This document shows, in pieces, positions 1 to 7,537 of a stretch of DNA of 32,603 nt; the stretch's first letter is position 1; each line of letters opens with the position of its first letter. The notes under the pieces are model-generated. The model was given only the letters and a program-made list of their open reading frames with translations, was not told the origin of the DNA and made no database searches. This stretch comes from Planctomyces sp. SH-PL62. GTDB taxonomy: Bacteria; Planctomycetota; Planctomycetia; Planctomycetales; Planctomycetaceae. The position numbers and the translations under genes are program-made. Location: positions 1 to 32,603 of the forward strand of contig CAMDDX010000041.1 of assembly GCA_945893075.1 (NCBI GenBank), given 5' to 3'.

Positions 1-1515
1 ATCATCCATCGCGACCTCAAACCGTCGAACTTGATGATCGCCAGCGACGGCACCATCAAGCTGGCTGACTTCGGAGTCGCACAGGTCTTCGCGTCGCAAA
101 AGCTGACCATCACCGGCGGCATCGTCGGCACCGCCGAGTACATGTCTCCGGAACAAGCCAAAGGCCAGCGCGCCACCAAGCAGAGCGACCTGTATTCGCT
201 GGGTGCTGTCATGTACGTGATGCTGACCGGCCGCCCGCCGTTCAGCGGCAAGTCGTCGCTGGATGTGATCCACAAGCATCAGTTCGGAGTGTTCGACCGC
301 CCCGGCTTGATCGCCACCGATATGCCTCGGCAGTTGGAAGAGATCGTCTGCAAGCTGCTCGAAAAAGATCCCGAGAAACGATTTCCCGATTCCTATGTGC
401 TGTCGTTGCGGCTCGCGGAAGTCCAGAAGCGTTTCGCCTGGCAAGCCGCGCAGAAAGCGGCTGAGGCCGCCCCTTCCAGATCAGCGGAAACGCCAAACGT
501 GAATTTTGGCGAGGCGACTGAAGCCGGCAATCTCGCACGCGCGGCTGAGGATGTGCCGCTCTCGCCGACAGTGCTGATTACCGATCCGTTTGGCAAACAG
601 GTTCCGCTGGGTGCGACCATCCCGACTCCGGCAGCTCCGGTGGTGTCGGACTTTGCCCCCGCATTGGGAGCCACCCTCACCTCCGCGTCGGGGCAGCGTT
701 CGGGACGGGAGTCCGACGCGACCCGGCACCTCGTCGGCCAAAGCCAAGGCCCCGGCACGATCATGCGCAACCTCATGCGCAAGGCGATCACCGATCAGCA
801 AATGGGGGGAGCCCTCTCACGCACCTTGGACAAGTTCTGGGTTCAAGTCACCGCGCTCACGCTGCTGATTACCGTGTGTGTGTGGCTCTTTTTGAATCGC
901 GAGCCGACCCCAGACGAACGCTACAACCGCGCCTTGAAGATCATGCTCAAAGATCAGAACCCCGAATGGATGGACGCGAAAGCCGATTTCGCGAGGCTCA
1001 AAGAACTCGATAGTGCTCGCTGGCAAGAGCTGGTCGAGCCGCACCTGCGAAGGATCACTTTCTACGAGACCAAATTGCATATTCGCAGAAACAAGGGGAC
1101 CAAGTCGGCTTCGGAACCGGAACGACTGCTGGAACTCGCCAGACAATACACGGAGCTTGGCGACGTCGTGCTGGCGAAACGAAAACTCGAAGCTCTCTTG
1201 TCGCTCACGCGAGAACTGTCGGAGTTCAAAGAAACCCACCTGGCCGCGCTCGCGCTGCTCGACGAACTGCAAACCAATCGTGCCCAGCGGTCGGCCGACG
1301 GCTGGTTGAACTCCGCCTTGAAGCGCGCGGAACAGCTCGCGGCGAATGACAAACAAGCGGAAGCCATCGCGATCTGGCAAGCGATTGTCGAACTCTACAA
1401 CGATGATCCCGATGCCACCGAGTCGGTCGCGCAAGCCCGACGAAATTTGAATTCGATGACCAACGCAACATCCACTTCCGAAACTGACTCTTCACCGAAA
1501 GCGGAATCGCAATGA
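1..1515 (+). CDS. Serine/threonine protein kinase, C-terminal part (5' truncated by window edge), with one TM helix and an extracytoplasmic TPR-like region
   Basis: Frame opens at base 1 with [27 protein letters not shown] (kinase catalytic loop and DFG), then [13 protein letters not shown] segment [17 protein letters not shown] near residue 270. Confidence 0.93.
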   Translation: MIHRDLKPSNLMIASDGTIKLADFGVAQVFASQKLTITGGIVGTAEYMSPEQAKGQRATKQSDLYSLGAVMYVMLTGRPPFSGKSSLDVIHKHQFGVFDRPGLIATDMPRQLEEIVCKLLEKDPEKRFPDSYVLSLRLAEVQKRFAWQAAQKAAEAAPSRSAETPNVNFGEATEAGNLARAAEDVPLSPTVLITDPFGKQVPLGATIPTPAAPVVSDFAPALGATLTSASGQRSGRESDATRHLVGQSQGPGTIMRNLMRKAITDQQMGGALSRTLDKFWVQVTALTLLITVCVWLFLNREPTPDERYNRALKIMLKDQNPEWMDAKADFARLKELDSARWQELVEPHLRRITFYETKLHIRRNKGTKSASEPERLLELARQYTELGDVVLAKRKLEALLSLTRELSEFKETHLAALALLDELQTNRAQRSADGWLNSALKRAEQLAANDKQAEAIAIWQAIVELYNDDPDATESVAQARRNLNSMTNATSTSETDSSPKAESQ

Positions 1516-2045
1516 CCGACCTCGACCTGAAGCAACACATCCGCAGCATCCCGGACTTCCCCAAGCCGGGGATCATGTTCCGCGACATCACCCCGCTGCT
1601 GGCTCATCCCCCCGCGTTCCAAAACGTGATCGACCGCTTCGCCGCACACTTCCGCAACCACGGCGTCACCGCCGTCGTCGCCGCCGAGGCACGCGGCTTT
1701 ATCTTCGCCGCTCCGCTCGCGCTGGCACTCAACGCTGCGTTCATTCCTGTCCGCAAACCGGGCAAGCTGCCGTTTCAAACCAAAGCGTTCTCCTACGACC
1801 TCGAATACGGAACCGACGAACTGCACATGCACGTCGACGCGCTCAGCTCGCGCGACCGCGTGCTAATCGTCGATGACTTGCTCGCCACCGGCGGCACCAT
1901 GCTGGCCTGCATCAACCTCGTCGAACACCTGCAAGCCACCATCACCGGCTGCGCGTTCGTCGTGGAACTTGGATTCCTGCAAGGCCGGCAGAAACTCGCC
2001 AAATACGATGTGCTCAGCTTGATCAACTACGCCGACGAGACGTGA
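1512..2045 (+). CDS. apt: Adenine phosphoribosyltransferase
   Basis: [69 protein letters not shown] are APRT signatures; start overlaps kinase stop (ATGA). Confidence 0.95.
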   Translation: MTDLDLKQHIRSIPDFPKPGIMFRDITPLLAHPPAFQNVIDRFAAHFRNHGVTAVVAAEARGFIFAAPLALALNAAFIPVRKPGKLPFQTKAFSYDLEYGTDELHMHVDALSSRDRVLIVDDLLATGGTMLACINLVEHLQATITGCAFVVELGFLQGRQKLAKYDVLSLINYADET

Positions 2046-2075
2046 CACGTCTCGCGGAAGCCGACTGACTTGTCA

Positions 2076-2264
2076 GCACCAAAGGTGCGAAACTCGACAG
2101 CCCAGGCCAACGGCCTGGGTTAGCGGGCGATGTTGATCTGAAGCCCCAACGGGGCGCAACTCGGTAGGGTAAGGTCGCGTTGCGCCCCGTTGGGGCTTTG
2201 AACCTGTTTCGCTGTGACCACCCAGGGCGATGCCCTGGGCTTTCGAGTCTCGCACCGTTGGTGC
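2076..2264. repeat. Mirror-nested palindromic element made of six short hairpins (a-b-c-c'-b'-a')
   Basis: gcaccaaaggtgc 2076-2088, cccaggccaacggcctggg 2101-2119, gccccaacggggc 2143-2155, gccccgttggggc 2184-2196, cccagggcgatgccctggg 2221-2239, gcaccgttggtgc 2252-2264. Confidence 0.9.
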
Positions 2265-2279
2265 GAAGACAAAGTCCGC

Positions 2280-3710
2280 TCAAGCGATCAGCCCGCGGAC
2301 CACTTCGCCGCTCACGTCGGTCAAACGGAAATCGCGGCCGGCGTAGCGGTAGGTCAGTTTCATGTGATCGAAGCCCAGCAGGTGCAGCATCGTGGCGTGC
2401 AGATCGTGCAGGTGGACTTTGTCTTTGACGGCGTAGTAGCCGTAGTCGTCGGTCGCGCCGTAGCGGATGCCGGGCTTCACGCCGCCGCCGGCCAGCCACA
2501 TTGTGTAGCCCTGCGGGTTGTGGTCTCGGCCGTCGTCCCCTTGAGCGACCGGAGTGCGGCCGAACTCGCCGCCCCACAGGATCAGCGTGTCGTCGAGCAA
2601 GCCGCGCGATTTCAGATCGGTCAGCAGCGCGGCGATTGGTTGATCGACTTCCTCGGCGTTGCGAGCGTGATCGACTTTCAGGTTGCCGTGCTGGTCCCAC
2701 TTGTAGCTGTGAGTGCATTGAATGAACCGCACGCCCCGCTCGGCGAAGCGGCGAGCCATCAGGCATTGCCGGCCGAAGTTGGCGGTGCGCGGGTTGTCGA
2801 GGCCGTACAGCTTTTGCGTCGCCTCGGATTCGCTGCTGAGGTTTTGCAGTTCCGGCGCGGCGGACTGCATGCGGAAGGCGAGCTCAAACGAATTGATGCG
2901 GCCTTCGAGCGCGGTGTCGGGGCCGGACGCGGCGAGGTGCTCTTCATTCATCTGCCGCAAGAGGCCGAGTTCCAGCGACTGCAACGAGCGCGGCAGCTTG
3001 TCGGCGTTTTCGATGAACGGGATCTTCGCCTGATCCGACGAGATGCCGGCGTTGCCCAGCGGCGTGCCGTGATAGATGGCCGGCATGAACGCCGAGCTGT
3101 AGGCGTTGACTCCGCCGTGCGTCAGCGTCGGGCAGATGGTGATGTAGCCGGGCAGGTCTTGATTCTCGGTGCCGAGTCCGTAGGTGATCCACGACCCCAT
3201 GCTCGGCCGGACGAACGTGTCGCTGCCGGTGTGCAGTTCGAGCAACGCTCCGCCATGCCGCGAGTTCGAGCCCCACATCGAATTGATCATGCACAAGTCA
3301 TCGACGTGCTGAGCGACATGCGGGAACAGATCGCTGACCCAGGCCCCGCTCTGGCCGTACTGCCGAAACTTCCACGGCGATTTCAACAGGTTGCCGGTCC
3401 CCGAGGAAAAGACTCGCGGCTTGGCGAACGGCAACGGCTTCCCGTGGTCTCGTTCAAGCAACGGCTTGTAATCGAACGTATCGACTTGCGAAGGACCACC
3501 GTGCATAAAGAGGAACAAAACCCGCTTCGCCTTCGCTGGCAACGGCGGAGCCTTCGGCGCAAGCGGATTCGCCGAATGAGTCGTGTCCGCCTCCGCCACA
3601 TCGCCCTTCAACAACTCAGCCAGAGCCAGCGTTCCAAACCCACACGCCGAAGCGCGCAGCATGTCGCGCCGTGAGATGACTGATTCAAAGCTATGGCAGG
3701 AACAACGCAT
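2280..3710 (-). CDS. DUF1501 domain-containing protein (sulfatase-like fold) with Tat-type signal
   Basis: SRRDMLRASACGFGTLALAELL Tat-like N-terminus; FLFMHGGPSQVDTFDYKP; LILWGGEFGRTPVAQGDDGRDHNPQGYTMWLAGGGVKPG. Confidence 0.93.
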   Translation of the reverse strand: MRCSCHSFESVISRRDMLRASACGFGTLALAELLKGDVAEADTTHSANPLAPKAPPLPAKAKRVLFLFMHGGPSQVDTFDYKPLLERDHGKPLPFAKPRVFSSGTGNLLKSPWKFRQYGQSGAWVSDLFPHVAQHVDDLCMINSMWGSNSRHGGALLELHTGSDTFVRPSMGSWITYGLGTENQDLPGYITICPTLTHGGVNAYSSAFMPAIYHGTPLGNAGISSDQAKIPFIENADKLPRSLQSLELGLLRQMNEEHLAASGPDTALEGRINSFELAFRMQSAAPELQNLSSESEATQKLYGLDNPRTANFGRQCLMARRFAERGVRFIQCTHSYKWDQHGNLKVDHARNAEEVDQPIAALLTDLKSRGLLDDTLILWGGEFGRTPVAQGDDGRDHNPQGYTMWLAGGGVKPGIRYGATDDYGYYAVKDKVHLHDLHATMLHLLGFDHMKLTYRYAGRDFRLTDVSGEVVRGLIA

Positions 3711-3720
3711 GGTGAGGAAG

Positions 3721-4029
3721 TTATGGCTTCTTCTTTGCGGCGGCTATGATTCGGCCAAGGTTGATTGTCTTTGGCTTGGGTGGCTCCGGCGGATTAACGC
3801 GCATCGCCAAACGCTTGGCTAGGTCGGCACACAAAACCAGCGCTTCATCATGTGTCAGCTTCATAATGACCGGAAAACCCCACGACGCCATCCTTTTTTC
3901 ATCTTTGACTTGGCACTCAATCAGAATGTCTGCATCAACAGAGTAGCCCTTGGGAGTTCGATGAGGCCGAACTACCACAAGCTCCGCTTTTATTCTTGCA
4001 CCATTGTCGCCTCGGTTTACTCTGGCCAT
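3721..4029 (-). CDS. Hypothetical protein (start probably the internal Met MARVNRG)
   Basis: ORF track gives 3721..4173; the Met at 4029 begins a plausible globular protein, while the upstream extension looks non-coding. Confidence 0.55.
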   Translation of the reverse strand: MARVNRGDNGARIKAELVVVRPHRTPKGYSVDADILIECQVKDEKRMASWGFPVIMKLTHDEALVLCADLAKRLAMRVNPPEPPKPKTINLGRIIAAAKKKP

Positions 4030-4239
4030 TTCCGTTTGCCTTTCGCAGTTTGGTTGGTCAACTCGGTCGAGACCTGGAATCGCTGCGATGTCGCCGTCGC
4101 CCGTTTGGAGAGAATGCATCGTGTTGTTGGATCGCGTTGTTGGATCGCGTCTGCAGACATGGAACGCGAGCACCAGCTTCGTGGTTCGCTCAATTGCGGT
4201 AAAGACGTAGCAGTCGCCGACCTCCGGGCCGGCAGCGGC

Positions 4240-4536
4240 TTATTTCGACAACTTGGTAAAGTTGGTGCCTTTTGGTGTCACGCAAGTCATGAAAACTCCG
4301 TCATCATCAACGAGTATGGAGTACATCACTTTTTGATTTGGTGATTTCAGCGTAAGTAGGGTGCCTTTCGGATCGCATCTAATTAACGCTCGGGCATCCT
4401 CCCCTGGTTTACCAACACCGATCATGTCGACGACGCTCAATGTTTCACAAAACACCGCGTCAAACTGACCTTTTGCTGCGCCCAAGACGCAAGTCAGCAA
4501 AACGCCGCCAAGAAACCAGTAAATGTGCTTTCTCAT
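4240..4536 (-). CDS. Hypothetical small secreted or membrane-anchored protein
   Basis: MRKHIYWFLGGVLLTCVLGAAKG signal/TM-like N-terminus followed by a ~75 aa domain. Confidence 0.55.
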   Translation of the reverse strand: MRKHIYWFLGGVLLTCVLGAAKGQFDAVFCETLSVVDMIGVGKPGEDARALIRCDPKGTLLTLKSPNQKVMYSILVDDDGVFMTCVTPKGTNFTKLSK

Positions 4537-4675
4537 AGTCAGCCTTTTGGAGCAAGAGGGGACAAGTCCACCGTTTGGTTACGCGCTGCCGACTTATTTG
4601 AATCGCCAAAGGTCGGCCGGAGCCGATTCGACTCGGCTGACCATCCCGTGGCCTCGACTCCGAAAAGCCGCACGG

Positions 4676-4760
4676 AGGATGGCCGCTCTCGGCCGTCCTT
4701 TGAGATTTCCGATTTCCCATTCGATATTTCAAAACCCGGACGGCCGAGAGCGGCCATCCT
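4676..4760. repeat. Palindromic intergenic repeat, 23-bp perfect arms
   Basis: aggatggccgctctcggccgtcc (4676-4698) / ggacggccgagagcggccatcct (4738-4760). Confidence 0.93.
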
Positions 4761-4793
4761 ACGAACTCGGCGCGTCCTTGACCACAACTGAGT

Positions 4794-5303
4794 TTACGCT
4801 TGGCGAGGAAGTAGTGCCGCAGTGGCCAGAGGAAGATACAGGTGCAGCGGTTCATTCAAGAGCGGCACGAATCCGTACTTGGCATAGAACTTCGCGGCGG
4901 CGGGATCAATCGCTTGCACCTCGATCGCGTACACGCCGAGCGTCTCCCCCAGGTCCAGTGATTTCGCAAGAGCGCTCATCAACAGGGTTTCGCCCAAGCC
5001 TTGCCCCTGCTGGGTTCGATCCACCGCCAGCCTTCCGAGCAAGATGGTGGGCACCGGATGCTTCGGCAACTTCTGAGACTCGTCCGGCGGCATGTTCTCA
5101 AAGGCGATCGCACTCGATGCCAATGTGAAATAGCCCAACACTCGACCATCCGGCCGCGCTGCCACGAACGTGCGACCCAACCGGCGTTTCTCGTACTGCG
5201 TGACGAGCGTGCGGAGGAAAGCGTCCAAACTTGGCTGGCCACAGGAAAAGCTCGACCGGTCGTGCTTGGCCTTGTTGAACGGCTCAATCCGAATCTCAGC
5301 CAT
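4794..5303 (-). CDS. GNAT-family N-acetyltransferase, probable type II toxin (TacT/AtaT-like)
   Basis: FSCGQPSLDAFLRTLVTQYEKRRLGRTFVAARPDGRVLGYFTLASSAI and ILLGRLAVDRTQQGQGLGETLLMSALA; overlaps upstream antitoxin-like ORF by 8 bp. Confidence 0.88.
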   Translation of the reverse strand: MAEIRIEPFNKAKHDRSSFSCGQPSLDAFLRTLVTQYEKRRLGRTFVAARPDGRVLGYFTLASSAIAFENMPPDESQKLPKHPVPTILLGRLAVDRTQQGQGLGETLLMSALAKSLDLGETLGVYAIEVQAIDPAAAKFYAKYGFVPLLNEPLHLYLPLATAALLPRQA

Positions 5304-5571
5304 GAGAAGCTCGATACTTGGCCATCGCTTTTTTCAAGGCCGCATTGGGCTTCGGCGGCGATTCCAAGAGTTGCAAAAAGCGGTCACGATCCGCGTCGGA
5401 CAACCGCGTGATGGACTCTTCGACGAACCGATTCTTCGTTGTCCGCCTGCGAGTCCGCGGAGGCAAAGTCGTCGCTGGCTGGATTTGCACTACGACTTTC
5501 GCATTGGCGAATTTCTTAGGCAGCTTGATTCTCGCGTCGGCGTCCGCCGTGCGGGTCAATGTGGTGGGCAC
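5296..5571 (-). CDS. Probable antitoxin of the GNAT toxin; DUF1778-like C-terminus
   Basis: GTG start preceded by AAAGGAAAAG; C-term LSDADRDRFLQLLESPPKPNAALKKAMAKY resembles the neutralising tail of DUF1778 antitoxins; overlaps the toxin gene. Confidence 0.78.
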   Translation of the reverse strand: MPTTLTRTADADARIKLPKKFANAKVVVQIQPATTLPPRTRRRTTKNRFVEESITRLSDADRDRFLQLLESPPKPNAALKKAMAKYRASHG

Positions 5572-5620
5572 GATTCTTTTCCTTTCGTTGGCAGAAGTCG
5601 CCCCGGCTCAGGGTTCGTCA

Positions 5621-5680
5621 ACACGATGCCTGGATTCACGACCAAAATCAAGCAGGCACGGATCGCTGATCGCGAGCAAA
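5621..5680. repeat. Direct repeat copy 1 in TA island
   Basis: acacgatgcctggattcacgaccaaaatcaagcaggcacggatcgctgatcgcgagcaaa; 51/60 identical to 6236-6295. Confidence 0.85.
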
Positions 5681-5686
5681 GACGAT

Positions 5687-5992
5687 TCAGTTGCGGGGCA
5701 ATTGTGGTTCGCGTCGTGACGAATGCCAAACGGTCAGAATGCGAATTCGCTTCTTGTCGGGATAGATGCGGTAGAAGATGCGATAGTTGCCCACAACCAT
5801 GTGCCGTGTATTTTCATCGCGACTTGGTTCGTAAGCCGGGAATCCAAAGGGCATCGTTTCCAGTTGATCCACACGAGCCTCAATCTCTTGGATGACTCGC
5901 TTCGCGGCGGTGGGATTGTCGGTCGCGATGTAGTTCTTGATTTCTCGCAGTTCTGCCCGTGCGGGACCGGTCCAAACTATTTTGAAAACCAT
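5687..5992 (-). CDS. RelE/ParE-family toxin
   Basis: VWTGPARAELREIKNYIATDNPTAAKRVIQEIEARVDQLETMPFGFPAYEPSRDENTRHMVVGNYRIFYRIYPDKKRIRILTVWHSSR. Confidence 0.92.
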   Translation of the reverse strand: MVFKIVWTGPARAELREIKNYIATDNPTAAKRVIQEIEARVDQLETMPFGFPAYEPSRDENTRHMVVGNYRIFYRIYPDKKRIRILTVWHSSRREPQLPRN

Positions 5993-6162
5993 GACGCGAT
6001 CTCCCGCTTGACCTCCTCGTGCGGAATTTCATCGCCAGCATCAGCGGCTTCATCCGCTCGCTGAATCGCTGCCAGAATTTCCAATTCTTCCAGTGCATCG
6101 TCGAACGAAATTTCTTCGGGCATCTGGTCCACAGCATTCCGAATCAACTCTTTCACCGACAT
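5977..6162 (-). CDS. Antitoxin of the ParE-family toxin
   Basis: MSVKELIRNAVDQMPEEISFDDALEELEILAAIQRADEAADAGDEIPHEEVKREIASWFSK; overlaps the toxin start; the ORF track start is 6180. Confidence 0.82.
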   Translation of the reverse strand: MSVKELIRNAVDQMPEEISFDDALEELEILAAIQRADEAADAGDEIPHEEVKREIASWFSK

Positions 6163-6235
6163 CGCACACCTCGATTTCAAAGTCCACCGTCACCGTCTTC
6201 GATTCAGCGGGAATCATTCACAGTCGTCCCGACTG

Positions 6236-6295
6236 ACACGATGCCCGGATTCGCGGCCAAAATCAAGCAGGGACGGCTCGCCGATGTCGAGCAGA
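6236..6295. repeat. Direct repeat copy 2 in TA island
   Basis: acacgatgcccggattcgcggccaaaatcaagcagggacggctcgccgatgtcgagcaga; pairs with 5621-5680. Confidence 0.85.
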
Positions 6296-6796
6296 CTTCT
6301 CCGCCAACTTCGCCGAAGAACCCGGCAGCATGGCAAACGCCGTGAAGCGAACCAACAACACTTGGCCATCGCTTAACAGGATCTCGTGCTGGAAGACGCC
6401 AGGCCCAACCACATCAACTTCGTCGTACAGCCAGTGCGATTGAGAAACGTCAAAGGCATCGCTTTCCAGCGGGCGTGTGACGAGCGGCTCGCGATCGAGT
6501 ACATAGATCAGGAAGTTCACTGCTCCGTCTTTTCGGACGGCGATCATCGCCACATCACCTGTCATCGCCGGCATCGCCATTTTGGAAAAGCCGAGATACT
6601 CGGCGTCGTGCAGGCAAGAGTCGTTGGCCAGATTCGCGACGGATGCAGGCAGCTTGAGCCGGATCGAACGCAGATGCTTGCGATACGCGGCCAATGCTCG
6701 TTCCCAATCCGCGTCCGCCCGGTTGGCCACTGAGGCGTCCGTTGAATTGAACCGCACGTAACATTCCGGAGTGAAAACCTTCATCGCCAAACTCAT
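6263..6796 (-). CDS. Hypothetical protein (possibly DUF4085-like)
   Basis: MKVFTPECYVRFNSTD..., coherent globular composition; the C-terminal residues and stop lie in the direct repeat. Confidence 0.68.
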   Translation of the reverse strand: MSLAMKVFTPECYVRFNSTDASVANRADADWERALAAYRKHLRSIRLKLPASVANLANDSCLHDAEYLGFSKMAMPAMTGDVAMIAVRKDGAVNFLIYVLDREPLVTRPLESDAFDVSQSHWLYDEVDVVGPGVFQHEILLSDGQVLLVRFTAFAMLPGSSAKLAEKSARHRRAVPA

Positions 6797-6838
6797 TTCG
6801 CTTTGCGTTTGTCGGTCTCGTAAAACGTGTGACCGGTA

Positions 6839-7264
6839 TCAATCCAACCAGCTCTCAAATCTCAAACCTGGAACACGAACGAAGTCCTTCACATTGCGAG
6901 TCAGGAGCAACGCGTCGTGTGCGACAGCGAGCGAAGCGATTTTCAGGTCTTGAGTCGGAACATGCACCTTTTGCTTGCGAAAAGACGCGAATTGCTTTTC
7001 AGCGGCTTCATCCCAACGGCTAATTCGCCAGCGGCGTAGCACGAGCAACAAGTTCCACAAGCGATCGTAGGCATCGAGCCGTTGCGCGCCATCGCGAGAA
7101 CGGTGGATGCGAGCCAGCCAGCCGCGCAGTTGCTCTTCAACCGTGACGATCGGCAATTGAGCCGGTTGATTGGCCGAATGGATTCGCGCTCGCAATTCCT
7201 GCGAACCGGTGTGATGGGAATTGGCGTAAACTGTGAAATGGTCCGTGTCGAGCAACAACATCAC
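6839..7264 (-). CDS. PIN-domain ribonuclease toxin (VapC-like)
   Basis: MLLLDTDHFTVY N-term and DLKIASLAVAHDALLLTRNVKDFVRVPGLRFESW C-term PIN motifs. Confidence 0.9.
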   Translation of the reverse strand: MMLLLDTDHFTVYANSHHTGSQELRARIHSANQPAQLPIVTVEEQLRGWLARIHRSRDGAQRLDAYDRLWNLLLVLRRWRISRWDEAAEKQFASFRKQKVHVPTQDLKIASLAVAHDALLLTRNVKDFVRVPGLRFESWLD

Positions 7265-7518
7265 GACACCTTTTGGCGTCGTGCCGCAGTTTGCTTCGCG
7301 GCCTTTTGGCGAAACTCACGCCGTTCCGCTTCCCGCAGCTTCATGGCTTCCGCGAAGACTTCATCCATGCCGTCCGCTTCATCGAATATCCCCGCAGTCA
7401 ACTTCCATTCGTCGGGAGCCGGCTCCAACGCATCCAATGTTGGATTCATAACTCCCAAGACTTGCTTCATCTGATCCTCCAGCTTGGCAAGTCGCTCTTC
7501 AACGGTCTGTCGGGTCAT
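7261..7518 (-). CDS. Probable antitoxin partner of the PIN toxin
   Basis: 85-aa charged protein, 4-bp overlap with the PIN toxin start; N-terminal coiled-coil-like segment. Confidence 0.72.
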   Translation of the reverse strand: MTRQTVEERLAKLEDQMKQVLGVMNPTLDALEPAPDEWKLTAGIFDEADGMDEVFAEAMKLREAERREFRQKAAKQTAARRQKVS

Positions 7519-7537
7519 GGCTTCACTTTCTGATCGT

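Noticed and set aside
2214-3674. 486-aa plus-strand ORF
   Set aside because: Antisense to a clear DUF1501 gene and begins inside a palindromic repeat.
5170-5895. 241-aa plus-strand ORF across the TA island
   Set aside because: Antisense to the GNAT, antitoxin and ParE genes, which are far better supported.
5621-6295. Direct repeats as integron attC sites
   Set aside because: No clear GTTRRRY/RYYYAAC simple sites or large imperfect palindrome; no integrase in the window.
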